Part shown: positions 7,669 to 17,383 of the stretch, in pieces
How the letters are laid out: every line of letters starts with the position of its first letter
Numbering within the stretch: position 1 is the first letter of the stretch
Origin: Sphingomonas guangdongensis
GTDB lineage: Bacteria > Pseudomonadota > Alphaproteobacteria > Sphingomonadales > Sphingomonadaceae
NCBI RefSeq assembly: GCF_900199185.1
Contig: NZ_OBMI01000002.1
Location: 496,001 to 560,000 of the forward strand
DNA length: 64,000 nt
Direction of reading: 5' to 3'
Program-made: the position numbers and the translations under genes
Notes under the pieces: model-generated
Database searches by the model: none
Told to the model about the DNA's origin: nothing
Seen by the model: the letters and a program-made list of their open reading frames with translations, nothing else

Positions 7669-9581
7669 TGACCGCGTACAGCCCCGACGCGCTGATCGCG
7701 GCGGACATCGACACCTACCTCCACCAGCATGAGCAGAAAACGCTGCTGCGCTTCCTGACCTGCGGCTCCGTCGACGACGGCAAGTCGACGCTGATCGGGC
7801 GGCTGCTCTACGACGCGCGCGCGATCTTCGACGATCAGCTCGCCAGCCTGGAGGCGGATTCGCGCCGCGTCGGCACGCAGGGGCAGGGGATCGACTTCGC
7901 GCTGCTGGTCGATGGGCTTGCCGCCGAGCGCGAGCAGGGCATCACCATCGACGTCGCCTACCGCTTCTTCGCGACGGAGCGGCGCAAGTTCATCGTCGCC
8001 GACACGCCCGGGCATGAGCAGTACACCCGCAACATGGTGACGGGCGCGTCGACCGCCGACCTCGCGATCGTCCTGGTGGATGCGCGCAAGGGCGTGCTGA
8101 CGCAGACCCGGCGCCACGGCTATCTCGCGCACCTGCTCGGCATCCGTCACACCGTGCTGGCGGTCAACAAGCTGGACCTGATCGGCTGGGATCAGGCCGC
8201 CTTTGACGCGATCGTGACCGATTTCAGCGCCTTCGCGACCTCGATCGGCATGGCGCCGCCGCTCGCCGTCCCGATCTCCGGGCTCGGCGGCGACAATATC
8301 GCGCGCCGATCGGCCGCCACGCCCTGGTACGGGGGGCCGACGCTGCTCGACCACCTCGAAACGGTGGAGGTGGAGAGCGACGTCGCCGCCGCCGGCGATT
8401 TCGCGATGCCGGTGCAGTGGGTCAATCGCCCCGACCTGGACTTCCGCGGATTCGCGGGGCTGGTGTCGAGCGGCACCGTGCGCCCGGGCGATCCGGTGCG
8501 GATCGTGCCGTCGGGCCGCACCAGCAGCGTCGCGCGGATCGTCGCGATGGGCGGCGACCTCAGCGAAGCGCGGGCCGGCCAATCGGTCACGCTGACGCTT
8601 TCGGACGAGGTCGACTGCTCGCGCGGGGACGTGATCGCTGCCGCCGACGCGGCGCCGCAGGTCGCGGACCAGTTCGCCGCGACGCTGGTCTGGCTGGACG
8701 AGGCACCGCTGCTGCCCGGCCGCGGCTACTGGCTGAAGTCGGGGGCGACCACCGTGACCGCCACCGTCCGCCCGCCCGAGCACGCGGTTGACGTCAACAC
8801 GCTCGCCGAGCTGTCGGTCAAGACGCTTGGCCTGAATGACATCGGGGTGGCGCACGTCCACACCGATCGAGCGATTCCCTACGCGCCCTACAGCGACAAC
8901 CGAGACCTCGGCGGCTTCATCCTGATCGACAAGGCGACAAACGCGACGGTTGCCGCCGGGCTGATCGACTGGGCCCTGCGCCGCGCGGCGAACATCCACT
9001 GGCAGGCGATCGAGATCACGCGCGAGGCGCACGCCGCGCAGAAGGGCCAGGCGCCCCGGCTGCTGTGGTTCACCGGCCTGTCGGGATCGGGCAAGTCGAC
9101 GATCGCCAACCTGGTCGAGAAACGGCTCCACGCGCTCGGCAAGCACAGCTTCATGCTCGACGGCGACAACATCCGCCACGGCCTCAACCGCGACCTCGGC
9201 TTCTCCGACGCCGACCGGATCGAGAACATCCGCCGGGTGGGGGAGGTCGCGCGGCTGATGACGGACGCCGGGCTGATCGTGCTCAGCGCCTTCATTTCGC
9301 CGTTCCGCGCCGAACGTGACATGGTGCGGCGGATGATGCCGGAGGGCGAGTTCCTGGAGATCTTCGTCGACACGCCGCTCGCGGTGGCGGAGGCGCGCGA
9401 CGTGAAGGGCCTCTACGCCCGCGCCCGCGCCGGCGAGATCAGGGACTTCACCGGCATCTCCAGCCCCTACGAGCCGCCGCTCAACCCGGACGTCCACATC
9501 GACACGACCCGGACCACGCCAGAGGAAGCCGCCGAGCTAATCGTCGAGACGCTGCTCGGCGTGTGGAGCTGGACGCTGTGA
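7668..9581 (+). CDS. cysNC: bifunctional sulfate adenylyltransferase subunit 1 / adenylylsulfate kinase (CysN-CysC fusion)
   Basis: 637 residues from the ATG overlapping the cysD stop; a longer frame upstream is only shadow of cysD. The N-terminal GTPase half has [17 protein letters not shown] and NKLD (G1, G3, G4), then EF-Tu-like beta-barrels to about residue 440. The C-terminal APS kinase has the P-loop GLSGSGKST near residue 467, then [10 protein letters not shown] and [11 protein letters not shown] hydrolysis drives APS formation with CysD, and the fused kinase converts APS to PAPS. Such fusions are common in alphaproteobacteria. The stop overlaps the likely cysQ start (GTGA). Confidence 0.97.
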   Translation: MTAYSPDALIAADIDTYLHQHEQKTLLRFLTCGSVDDGKSTLIGRLLYDARAIFDDQLASLEADSRRVGTQGQGIDFALLVDGLAAEREQGITIDVAYRFFATERRKFIVADTPGHEQYTRNMVTGASTADLAIVLVDARKGVLTQTRRHGYLAHLLGIRHTVLAVNKLDLIGWDQAAFDAIVTDFSAFATSIGMAPPLAVPISGLGGDNIARRSAATPWYGGPTLLDHLETVEVESDVAAAGDFAMPVQWVNRPDLDFRGFAGLVSSGTVRPGDPVRIVPSGRTSSVARIVAMGGDLSEARAGQSVTLTLSDEVDCSRGDVIAAADAAPQVADQFAATLVWLDEAPLLPGRGYWLKSGATTVTATVRPPEHAVDVNTLAELSVKTLGLNDIGVAHVHTDRAIPYAPYSDNRDLGGFILIDKATNATVAAGLIDWALRRAANIHWQAIEITREAHAAQKGQAPRLLWFTGLSGSGKSTIANLVEKRLHALGKHSFMLDGDNIRHGLNRDLGFSDADRIENIRRVGEVARLMTDAGLIVLSAFISPFRAERDMVRRMMPEGEFLEIFVDTPLAVAEARDVKGLYARARAGEIRDFTGISSPYEPPLNPDVHIDTTRTTPEEAAELIVETLLGVWSWTL

Positions 9582-10303
9582 GCGCGGATGCGGCCCTCGC
9601 CCGCCAGATCGCGGCGGAGGCGGGCGAGCTGCTGCTCGGCATCCAGGCCGCGGGCACGCTCGGCAAGGCGCTGGGCGACGCAGGGGACGCGCGTGCCAAC
9701 CGCTTCATCCTCGATCGGCTGCGCGCCGAGCGGCCGGACGACTTCGTGCTGTCGGAGGAGGCGGCCGACGATCCCGCGCGCTGCGCTGCGCGCCGGCTGT
9801 GGGTGGTCGACCCGCTCGATGGCACCCAAGAGTTCTGCCAAGGACGCAGCGACTGGGCGGTCCACATCGGCCTCAGCATCGACGGTGCGCCGGTGGTCGG
9901 CGCAGTCGCGCTGCCCGCCCGCGGTCTGGCGATCTGCACCGACCAGTGCCGCGCGCCGAGTGCCGCCAACATCCCGCCGCGCGTGGTGGTCAGCCGCAGC
10001 CGCCCGCCGGCCGAGGCGGTCAAGGTCGCGGACGCGATCGGCGGCGTGCTGGTCCCGATGGGCTCGGCGGGCGCGAAGGCGATGGCGGTCGTGCTGGGGG
10101 AGGCCGACGCCTATGTCCACTCGGGCGGGCAATATGTGTGGGACAATTGCGCGCCGGCCGCGGTCGCGCTCGCGGCCGGGCTCCACGTCTCGCGGCTCGA
10201 CGGCAGCCCGCTCGTCTACAATCGTGCGGACACCTATCTGCCCGACCTGCTGATCTGCGCCCCTGCGCTCGCCGGCACGATCCTCGCGGTGCTGAACGCC
10301 TAG
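9578..10303 (+). CDS. cysQ: 3'(2'),5'-bisphosphate nucleotidase
   Basis: 241 residues from the GTG at 9578, which gives the usual GTGA overlap with cysNC; a GTG at 9563 is also in frame. Inositol-monophosphatase fold with the metal site EEAADD...[12 protein letters not shown] and the C-terminal WDNCAPAA motif. It removes phosphate from 3'-phosphoadenosine 5'-phosphate, the by-product of PAPS use, so it belongs functionally with cysD-cysNC. It ends four bases into the convergent gene at 10300. Confidence 0.93.
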   Translation: MSADAALARQIAAEAGELLLGIQAAGTLGKALGDAGDARANRFILDRLRAERPDDFVLSEEAADDPARCAARRLWVVDPLDGTQEFCQGRSDWAVHIGLSIDGAPVVGAVALPARGLAICTDQCRAPSAANIPPRVVVSRSRPPAEAVKVADAIGGVLVPMGSAGAKAMAVVLGEADAYVHSGGQYVWDNCAPAAVALAAGLHVSRLDGSPLVYNRADTYLPDLLICAPALAGTILAVLNA

Positions 10304-10842
10304 CCGATCCGCATCGCGCGGACCGCGCGGCCGCTGCCGATCTTGACGAAATAGCTGCCGAGCGCCGCGCGCTTGATCTTGAGGCTCGCGCCGGCGGTCG
10401 GGGTCACGCCGCGGACCCACGGCTCCGTCGTATTCCAGCGCGCGCCGCCTTCGATCGTAATGCCGTAGCGGCCGGAGCCGAGCCCGACGACCCGCGTGAT
10501 CGGCGCCTCCAGCTCGTCGATCTCTTCCTTGTCGGCGCCGGCCGGCGTGTTGCTGCCGAACAGGCCGATTCGCGGCAGCGAGAAGCCGAACAGCGACCGC
10601 TTGGTGCGGGTCACCTCCGCCTTGTCGACCACCACGACCTCGCGGCGGCGCGACGCGTCCACCAGCTTGCGCGCCGCCGCGTCTGTGCAGGCGAGCCGCC
10701 GGGCGTCGTCGCCGATTTCCAGACAGGCAGCCAGCGAGTCGATCAGGGCCGTTGCCGGCGCGTCCTGCTGCGGCGCAGCAATGGCGGGCGGCGCAGCCAG
10801 CACGATGGTCATGGTGAAGACGTTGGATAGCTTGCTCAACAC
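10300..10842 (-). CDS. hypothetical exported protein
   Basis: 180 residues from a GTG (10840-10842). The N-terminus MLSKLSNVFTMTIVLAAPPA followed by IAAPQQ looks like a Sec signal peptide with cleavage after AIA. The mature part has two cysteines (ACLEIGDDARRLACTDAAA) that may pair, a basic-acidic middle and a Gly-rich beta-strand C-terminus. The DxxRLxCYD-like start resembles a group of short periplasmic proteins common in alphaproteobacteria, of unknown function. Its 3' end overlaps cysQ by four bases, tail to tail. Confidence 0.8.
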   Translation of the reverse strand: MLSKLSNVFTMTIVLAAPPAIAAPQQDAPATALIDSLAACLEIGDDARRLACTDAAARKLVDASRRREVVVVDKAEVTRTKRSLFGFSLPRIGLFGSNTPAGADKEEIDELEAPITRVVGLGSGRYGITIEGGARWNTTEPWVRGVTPTAGASLKIKRAALGSYFVKIGSGRAVRAMRIG

Positions 10843-10968
10843 ATCAGATCCCTTGCTTGCTAAGCTATTGTTTCGTTCAGACTAGATGTCTGATTGATTG
10901 CTGGTTTCACGAAATTGTTGCCGCGATGCAACACAATCGCCTTAAAACACGATGTCTCGCGATTGTAG

Positions 10969-10988
10969 CATTGCGCGTTTCCGCAATG
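10969..10988. promoter_or_regulatory. short inverted repeat upstream of the TonB receptor gene
   Basis: CATTGCG, six-base spacer, CGCAATG: a perfect 7-bp dyad about 90 bases before the ATG of the receptor gene. It could be a repressor operator or a weak hairpin. No regulator gene is adjacent, and the rest of the 10843-11074 gap shows no other clear signal. Confidence 0.3.
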
Positions 10989-11074
10989 AAAGAGAGCATG
11001 GCGTCGGAAGGTGAGGGGTGAACCTCACGTGAACTTGCCGTGCGAGGGCGCGGTCGGAACAGGGGAAAACATCG

Positions 11075-14000
11075 ATGAAGTCGACCTTTCGGAGGCACCT
11101 GCTCGCCTCTACTCTGCTGATCACCGGTTCGGCGCTGGCTAGCCCGGCGCTGGCGCAGAGCATCGCGACGCCGGAGGCCGGCACCATTGATCAGAGCCAG
11201 GCGCCGGGTGACGGAGAGATCGTGGTCACCGGTTCGCGTATCCAACGCACCGACCTGCAGTCGACCAGCCCGGTCGCGGTGGTCGCCGCCGAGGAGTTCG
11301 CACTGTCTGGTGCGATCAACGTCGAGCAGGTGATCAACACGCTGCCGCAGGTGCTCCCGGGTCTCACCGGCTTCTCCAATAACCCCGGCAACGGTGCGGT
11401 AACGCTGAACCTCCGCAACCTCGGCACCACCCGCACGCTGGTGCTTGTCAACGGCCGCCGCTGGATGTTCTTCGATACCACTCAGGTTGTCGACACCAAC
11501 ACCATCCCGCAGTTCCTGCTGGAGGGCGTGGAGGTCGTGACCGGCGGCGCCTCGGCCGTCTACGGCACGGACGCGGTCGCCGGCGTGGTCAACTTCAAGC
11601 TGCGCAACAACCTGCGCGGCATCGAGATGGGTGCCAACTACTCGCTGACGGAGCGGGGCGACGGCGCGCGCTACTCGTTCGACGTGGCGATCGGCTCGTC
11701 GTTCGACGACAACCGCGGCAACGTGACGCTGTTCGCCAACTATACGGAGCGCAAGCCGATCTTCCAGAGCGCGCGGTCCTTCTCCGCGTCGGCCGCTGGC
11801 GAAGGCTGCATCGTACCGGGCAGCACCAATGGCGAAACCTCGATCGGACAGCCTTTCCCGTCCGGAATCGCCGTCGGTACCTGCCTCGCACGTGGCGGCC
11901 AACTCGGGTTCGTGCCGCAGGGGTCCGCGACCGGCCCGATCGGTACCTTCGTGGCGCCGAATGCGGGCGGCGTTGCAACCACCTACATCTTCAATCCGTC
12001 CGGCGGCGGCAGCCGCGTCTTTCAGGATCCGGGCGATCTCTACAATTTCGCGCCGGCCAACTACCTCCAACTGCCGCAGGAGCGCTACCTGTTCGGTGGC
12101 TACGGCAGCTACGAGATCACGCCGGGCGTCGAGTTCTACACCGAGCTCAGTTACGTCAACAACACGGTGCCGCAGGAGCTCGCCGCGACGCCGACCGGCC
12201 TCGCCAACGTGCCGCTCTTCATCAACAGCCCGTTCTTCAACGCGCAGACCCGCGCGTTACTGACGGCGCAGGATGCGGCCGAGGCCGCTGCCACCCGCAA
12301 CGACGGCTATGCGCTGAGCACCGTGTCGTACCGCTTCCTGTCGGCCGGTCCGCGCAACGCGGATCAGGAGCGCTCCGCCTTCCGCATCCTCGGCGGCGTG
12401 CGCGGCACAATCGTCGACAATCTGAACTACGACCTGTTCTACTCCTACTCGCGCACCAACAACACGCAGCGTCAGACCGGCAACATCTCCAGCAGCCGGT
12501 ATCGCAATGCGCTGAATGTCGAGTTTGTCCCGGGCAGCACGACCCAGCTCCAGTGCCGCGATGCCGCGGCCCGGACGGCCGGCTGCGTTCCGATCAACGT
12601 CTTCGGCAGCGGTCTCGCCGACCCGGCGGCGGTTCGCTACGTTTCCGTCAACTCGACCAACCTGCAGGAATCGTCGCTCAAGAACATCGTTGGCTCGATT
12701 TCGGGCTCGCTGTTCAATCTCGGCATGGGCGCTGACGACGTCGGGTTCGCGTTCGGTGGCGAATATCGCGACGTGTTCGCGCGCTACACGCCCGACACCT
12801 TCCTTGCCTCGGGCGACGTGCTCGGCTTCAACGCCGGCCAGCCGACTCAGGGCGGCTATGACGTGAAGGAAGTGTTCGGCGAGCTTCGCGTCCCCGTGGT
12901 CCGCGATGGCTTCATCTATCAGCTCGAGTTGAACGGCGCGGCGCGCTATTCGGACTATTCGCTGCAGGCAGTCGGCGGCAACTGGACCTACACGGCCGGC
13001 GCCGACTTCGCGCCGATCCGCGACATCCGCTTCCGCGGCCAGTACGCCCGCGCCGTTCGCGCCCCGAACGTCGAGAACCTGTTCGGCGGCCGGGCAACCG
13101 GCTTCCCTGCGGCCAATGACCCCTGCTCGGATCGCGGTCCGGCGGCGACGCAGACGGCCGCGCTGCGTGCGCTCTGCGTCGCAAACGGTGTTCCGGCCAA
13201 CCTGGTGTTCACCCGCGCGGTTCAGCCGAACACGCAGATCCAGAGCGACTCGGGCGGGAACCCGAACGTGCAGGAGGAGGTGTCGGACACCTACACGGTC
13301 GGTGCGGTGATCCAGCCGACCTTCATCCCGCGGCTGAACGTAACGGTCGACTATTTCAATATCGAGGTGCGCGACACGATCGGGACGATCGCACTCGGGA
13401 CGGCGCTGGACCTCTGCTACAACGTCACCCAGGACCTCAACAGCGTCTACTGCTCCTACTTCCAGGGTGCACGCAGTTCGCAAGGCGCGCTGGGCGTCGG
13501 CCAGGGCGGTCAGAACCCGCTGCTCGGTGCGTCGAACCTTGGCACGACCAAGACCAGCGGCATCGACATGCAGGTCGATTATAATGTCGATCTCTTTGGT
13601 GGACGGCTCGCCTTCTCCTACCTCGGCACCTGGCTGGACAAGTTCCGGAGCCGCGCCATCGACGCGATCCCGGTGCAGACCACCATTGCCGAGGGCACCT
13701 TCGGCCTGCCGAAGTACCGCCACACCACGCGCCTAACCTATGCCGCCGGACCCGCTCAGCTCTCCTTCCGCTGGCGCTTCAACGGCAAGACGCAGGACAC
13801 CCGAATCGATAACACCTACGGTCTCGTGAACGGCGTACAGACCCGGATCGGCACCAACCCGGCGGCGATCTCGCGGCCGTTCCTCCAGGCGTACAACTAC
13901 TTCGATCTGACCGCGACGTTCGATGCCAGCGACCAGCTGACCTTCAACATCGGCGTCAACAATCTGCTCGACGCCAAGCCGCCGGTGCTTGGCGGGTCGG

Positions 14001-14077
14001 AGCAGGCGAATACCTTCCCGAGCTTCTTTGACGTGCTCGGCCGCGACTTCTTCGTCTCGGCGCGCCTGCGCTTCTGA
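11075..14077 (+). CDS. TonB-dependent outer-membrane receptor
   Basis: 1000 residues. Signal peptide of about 28 residues (MKSTFRRHLLASTLLITGSA, cleavage near ALAQS). The TonB box/plug entry GEIVVTGSRI is at about residue 47, with plug domain to about 190 (LVLVNGRRW, VYGTDAVAGVVNF). A large 22-strand-type barrel ends in an outer-membrane Phe signature (SARLRF). It imports a bulky ligand across the outer membrane using TonB/ExbBD energy. The ligand is unknown; this subclass in sphingomonads and Caulobacter often serves plant-derived carbohydrate or peptide uptake. It is followed by a strong terminator and, convergently, by 2OG-oxygenase genes. Confidence 0.95.
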   Translation: MKSTFRRHLLASTLLITGSALASPALAQSIATPEAGTIDQSQAPGDGEIVVTGSRIQRTDLQSTSPVAVVAAEEFALSGAINVEQVINTLPQVLPGLTGFSNNPGNGAVTLNLRNLGTTRTLVLVNGRRWMFFDTTQVVDTNTIPQFLLEGVEVVTGGASAVYGTDAVAGVVNFKLRNNLRGIEMGANYSLTERGDGARYSFDVAIGSSFDDNRGNVTLFANYTERKPIFQSARSFSASAAGEGCIVPGSTNGETSIGQPFPSGIAVGTCLARGGQLGFVPQGSATGPIGTFVAPNAGGVATTYIFNPSGGGSRVFQDPGDLYNFAPANYLQLPQERYLFGGYGSYEITPGVEFYTELSYVNNTVPQELAATPTGLANVPLFINSPFFNAQTRALLTAQDAAEAAATRNDGYALSTVSYRFLSAGPRNADQERSAFRILGGVRGTIVDNLNYDLFYSYSRTNNTQRQTGNISSSRYRNALNVEFVPGSTTQLQCRDAAARTAGCVPINVFGSGLADPAAVRYVSVNSTNLQESSLKNIVGSISGSLFNLGMGADDVGFAFGGEYRDVFARYTPDTFLASGDVLGFNAGQPTQGGYDVKEVFGELRVPVVRDGFIYQLELNGAARYSDYSLQAVGGNWTYTAGADFAPIRDIRFRGQYARAVRAPNVENLFGGRATGFPAANDPCSDRGPAATQTAALRALCVANGVPANLVFTRAVQPNTQIQSDSGGNPNVQEEVSDTYTVGAVIQPTFIPRLNVTVDYFNIEVRDTIGTIALGTALDLCYNVTQDLNSVYCSYFQGARSSQGALGVGQGGQNPLLGASNLGTTKTSGIDMQVDYNVDLFGGRLAFSYLGTWLDKFRSRAIDAIPVQTTIAEGTFGLPKYRHTTRLTYAAGPAQLSFRWRFNGKTQDTRIDNTYGLVNGVQTRIGTNPAAISRPFLQAYNYFDLTATFDASDQLTFNIGVNNLLDAKPPVLGGSEQANTFPSFFDVLGRDFFVSARLRF

Positions 14078-14100
14078 CGATTGCAAGTCTGACCTGATCG

Positions 14101-14132
14101 GGGCGGCGGATCTTCGGATCCGCCGCCCTTTT
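14101..14132 (+). terminator. Rho-independent terminator of the TonB receptor gene
   Basis: Perfect 12-bp stem (GGGCGGCGGATC / GATCCGCCGCCC) closed by a stable TTCG tetraloop and followed by TTTT. It lies 24 bases after the receptor stop and ends five bases before the stop of the convergent gene. Confidence 0.93.
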
Positions 14133-14136
14133 CGTG

Positions 14137-15792
14137 TCAGGAGCGCGGAGCGGCGTCGAAGGCGACGGTCATCCGGCGTCCCGCGCTGATCGGGCGGGTG
14201 CCGTGGAACAGCGTGCTCGGGAACAGCGCGAGTTCGCCGACCTTCGGCTCGATCGTGCGAAGCGGCGGCAAGTCGAGGAGCGTGACGGGCGGGCGGCCGA
14301 GTTCCAGCCAGCCGGGCTGGTCGGCTTCGGTCACCTGTTCGGGTACCGCGAGGTAGGCGGCGGACGACAGCACGCCCTGCGGGTGGACGTGCGCGGCGTG
14401 ATGGCCCGCGCCGTCGAGCCGGATCGACCAGCTGCCGACAACGGCGAGCGGCGTGTCGCGATGCCGCAGCAGCGGATGCGCGGCGTCGGCCGGCGGCAAG
14501 CCCTCCCGATAGCGCTCAATCGCGGCGCGGATCGCTTCGGCAACCCGGCTGATCGCCGGTTCCGCGCGGAGGAACAGGGCGCCGCGAGTCTGGCTGCCGT
14601 GCCGGACCGACTGGCCGATCGGCACCGGCGAACGATCGTGCAGCCGGTCGAGCATCGCGCGGGCGGCGTCCAGCTCCGCCGTCGACAGCTCCAGGCGGAG
14701 CACCTGCACCAGCCTGTCCTGGCCATGCAACCAGTGGTGGCGGGCGTCGCCGAGCAGGCGCCACGAGAGGTCGCGCAGGCTCCAGGCGACGACGTCGTCG
14801 GGCTTTGCCCGCAACGCCGCGGCGAGCAGCGCCTCCGCCGCGGCGGGATCGCCGGTCCGCAAGCGCTGGCGAGCCTCCGCCACCTGCCACGCGGGCGTGG
14901 GCGCGGCATGGTCGCGGAACAGCGCGGCGGCACGGGCGTCGTCGCCGGCCTCGCCGGCGGCGACCGCCTCCGCCAGGATCAGGTTCGGGTTGGTCGGAAA
15001 GCGCTGCTGCGCCGCGGCGAGTACCGCTGCGGCCTCGACCTGCCGATCCACCCCCGCGAGCATCGCTGCCCAGCTGAGGTGAAGCTCGACCGTGTCGGCG
15101 CCGACGTAATGGTCGGTGAACCGCTCCTGATCGCCGGCCGCCCGGCGCAGCTCGGCATGCAGCTCCATGCCCGGCGGCCAGGTCCGGTACTGCTGCACCA
15201 GCATGCCCGAGACATAGAGCGCGTCGTCGAGTGCACCGGCGGCGTGGAGCGCGTGAGCGAAGCCGAGGAGGAGGTGCGGGTCGCCGGGCGCCTGCGCCAG
15301 CGCGCGCTGATGGGCGGCGACCGCGTCCGCCTCGCCGCGCTCGATCGCCATCTGAGCACGACCGGCCAGCGCCTTGGGGTTGGCTGGCTCGCGGGCGATC
15401 GCCCGATCGTAACTCGTCGCCGCCGCGGCGACGTCGCCCAGCGCCCGCTCGGCACTCGCGCGGGTCGTCCAGTAGCGCGGGACGGCGGCAAGCGACCGTT
15501 CCCGCGCGCGCAGGTCCGCCAGTGCCTCGCGCGTGCGGCCGAGCCGCTGGAGCATGATCGCGCGATTGACGGCCGCCTCGTGGAGGTCGGGGGCAATCGC
15601 CAGCGCCCGGTCAAACAACGCGAGCGCCTCCGCCGGCCGGCCCTGACCGGCGTGGAAGCTGCCGGCGCTGTTCGCGAAGGCGGCGTCGCGGGGGTGGGCC
15701 TCCAGCCCTCGTGCGAACAGCGCGGTGGCGCCCGCCTGGTCGCCGGCGGCGGCACGGGCAAGCGCCTGCTGGCGGAGCGCCGCGGCGTTCAT
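14137..15792 (-). CDS. TPR-repeat protein with C-terminal 2OG-Fe(II) oxygenase-like domain
   Basis: 551 residues from the ATG at 15790-15792, which overlaps the upstream gene's stop (ATGA); a longer upstream frame is shadow. Residues about 1-340 are tandem tetratricopeptide repeats (pattern A-x-x-x-x-x-x-A-x-x-x-P-x-x-P). The C-terminal about 170 residues match the 2OG-FeII_Oxy_5 type: a VGSWSIRL strand, HVHPQG near residue 468, and a distal FHGT...RRMTVAFD. Cytoplasmic, no signal peptide. The TPRs probably bind a protein partner or substrate for hydroxylation. It is cotranscribed with the hydroxylase gene at 15789-16517. Confidence 0.88.
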   Translation of the reverse strand: MNAAALRQQALARAAAGDQAGATALFARGLEAHPRDAAFANSAGSFHAGQGRPAEALALFDRALAIAPDLHEAAVNRAIMLQRLGRTREALADLRARERSLAAVPRYWTTRASAERALGDVAAAATSYDRAIAREPANPKALAGRAQMAIERGEADAVAAHQRALAQAPGDPHLLLGFAHALHAAGALDDALYVSGMLVQQYRTWPPGMELHAELRRAAGDQERFTDHYVGADTVELHLSWAAMLAGVDRQVEAAAVLAAAQQRFPTNPNLILAEAVAAGEAGDDARAAALFRDHAAPTPAWQVAEARQRLRTGDPAAAEALLAAALRAKPDDVVAWSLRDLSWRLLGDARHHWLHGQDRLVQVLRLELSTAELDAARAMLDRLHDRSPVPIGQSVRHGSQTRGALFLRAEPAISRVAEAIRAAIERYREGLPPADAAHPLLRHRDTPLAVVGSWSIRLDGAGHHAAHVHPQGVLSSAAYLAVPEQVTEADQPGWLELGRPPVTLLDLPPLRTIEPKVGELALFPSTLFHGTRPISAGRRMTVAFDAAPRS

Positions 15793-16517
15793 CGGTCGCG
15801 AAACCAGCCGGTGATCGAGTAGCGCCCGACCGGCGCGAACGGCGGCACGTAGCTGACGGCATGCGGTGCCGGGACGGCGAACAGGCTCAGCGCATTGAAA
15901 CGAGGGCGGTAGCCGGCGATCACGTCGCCGTCCGCGTCGAAGAACTGGAGGTAGCCGCCCCAGTCCGGTCGCCAGTCCTCGCGGCACAGGCTGAGCACGT
16001 ACGCCACCCGCCACCCTTCCGCCGATTGCGCGTCGATGTGGAGCGGCAGGAACTGGTTGGCGGCGAACAGCGTCGCCTGCGCGTCCGCCTTGCACAGCTC
16101 CGGCATACCCGTGACGAAGCGGATGAGATCAAGGAACGGTGGCGCGTTCAGATGCTCGAGCAGGATGTCATAAGGCCCGTCCGGATCCCACTTGCCGAGA
16201 TAGGCGTCGAGGATCGGGTAGCGCGCGTAGGAGAAGGCGTAGTCGCCGCCGCGCATCGTCGCGAAGATCGCCTGGCCGATGCGGTTGTGCTCCGCCGCGG
16301 GCAGGCGCTGCAGCGCCGCGGCCTCGATGCCGTGCGGCCCGTCCTCGCCAGCGCGCCAGCCGAGGCCCCACCGCGTGCGGGTGAGCACCTCGTGCAGCGC
16401 CGTGGCGGCATCTGGGGTGAGAACGTCGCGGATCTGGACCCGCCGGTCAGCTGCGAACCGCGCGGCGATCGCCGCGCGATCCATCGCGGGATTGAGCTCG
16501 AACAGGCTGATCGTCAC
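15789..16517 (-). CDS. 2OG-Fe(II) oxygenase (prolyl hydroxylase-like)
   Basis: 242 residues from a GTG at 16515-16517, chosen because the divergent paralog at 16586 starts at the equivalent place (both reach a shared LNPA-x-D within 11-14 residues). A GTG at 16529 is possible. The iron triad is H160-x-D162 (LHIDAQ) with a distal PHAVSYV histidine, and the 2OG-binding arginine sits in GRYSITGWF. DWGGYLQFFD is the usual core strand. It resembles the SM-20/OGFOD prolyl hydroxylase group; the target is unknown. Head-to-head with its paralog and in an operon with the TPR-oxygenase gene. Confidence 0.88.
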   Translation of the reverse strand: MTISLFELNPAMDRAAIAARFAADRRVQIRDVLTPDAATALHEVLTRTRWGLGWRAGEDGPHGIEAAALQRLPAAEHNRIGQAIFATMRGGDYAFSYARYPILDAYLGKWDPDGPYDILLEHLNAPPFLDLIRFVTGMPELCKADAQATLFAANQFLPLHIDAQSAEGWRVAYVLSLCREDWRPDWGGYLQFFDADGDVIAGYRPRFNALSLFAVPAPHAVSYVPPFAPVGRYSITGWFRDR

Positions 16518-16585
16518 GGCGGCGGACACTCCCGCAAGATAGGGCTGGTTGGCCGACCGGCCGCTTTGGCGTATCGCCGCCGACC

Positions 16586-17308
16586 ATGACCGGTCTGCCC
16601 GTCTTGTCCCTGAACCCGGCGATCGACGCAACTGCGCTGGCCGCGCGGTACGCCGCCGACGGGCGGGTCCAGATCCATGAATTACTGGCGCCCGCCGGCG
16701 CTCAGGCGCTCTACGAGCTGCTGCGCAGCCGCGACGACTGGGTGCAGGTGGTCAATTCGGGCGAGAAGCTGTTCGAACTGACCCGCGCGGCGCGCGCCGC
16801 GATGACGGCGGAACAGCGGGCGCAACTCGACACCGCCGTTTATGCCGGTGCACGCAGCGGCTTCCAGTTACGCTACGAGACGATCCGGGTGCCCGATGAC
16901 GCGACCACGCGGCTCGCCAGCCCCGATCCGCTCGCGACCCTTGCGAACTGGCTGTCCAGCGATCCGGTCATTACGCTGCTGCGAACGGTCACCGGCACGA
17001 CTGAAATCGACTTCGCCGATGCCCAGGCGACCGCCTTCGCGCCCGGCGACCTGCTCACGGGGCACGACGACGCCGTCGCGGGCAAGCGCCGCCACGCCGC
17101 CTATGTGCTCGGCCTGACGCCGCAGTGGCGGGCGGAGTGGGGCGGGCTGCTGCTCTTCCACGACGATCATGAAGTTCACGGCGGCTACGTGCCCGAATTT
17201 AATACGCTCAACCTGTTCCGCGTGCCGATGCGCCACAGCGTGACGGAGGTGACGCGCGCCGCCGCCCATCGCCGCTACTCTGTCACTGGCTGGCTTCGTT
17301 CGCGCTGA
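16586..17308 (+). CDS. 2OG-Fe(II) oxygenase (prolyl hydroxylase-like), paralog of the divergent gene
   Basis: 240 residues. Same architecture as the minus-strand neighbour: a shared start region LNPAID...ADGRVQI, the iron triad H160-x-D162 (GHDDAV), a distal RHSVTEV histidine, and the 2OG arginine in HRRYSVTGWL. EWGGLLLFHDD matches DWGGYLQFFDAD. All catalytic residues are present, so it should be an active dioxygenase. The two paralogs share the 68-base gap 16518-16585, which must contain both promoters. Their product may modify a protein linked to the nearby receptor; this is inference from location. Confidence 0.88.
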   Translation: MTGLPVLSLNPAIDATALAARYAADGRVQIHELLAPAGAQALYELLRSRDDWVQVVNSGEKLFELTRAARAAMTAEQRAQLDTAVYAGARSGFQLRYETIRVPDDATTRLASPDPLATLANWLSSDPVITLLRTVTGTTEIDFADAQATAFAPGDLLTGHDDAVAGKRRHAAYVLGLTPQWRAEWGGLLLFHDDHEVHGGYVPEFNTLNLFRVPMRHSVTEVTRAAAHRRYSVTGWLRSR

Positions 17309-17383
17309 GCGGGCGAGCTCTCAACGCCTTGTTAACCCTGCTCGCTTACGCTCTGGTCACGAACCAGGCGGGAACCGACACGC

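Noticed and set aside
12257..13723. 488-codon antisense frame inside the TonB receptor gene
   Set aside because: High-GC antisense shadow with no domain resemblance. Many similar frames lie opposite glmS, cysNC, ftsI, argS, glnE and others.
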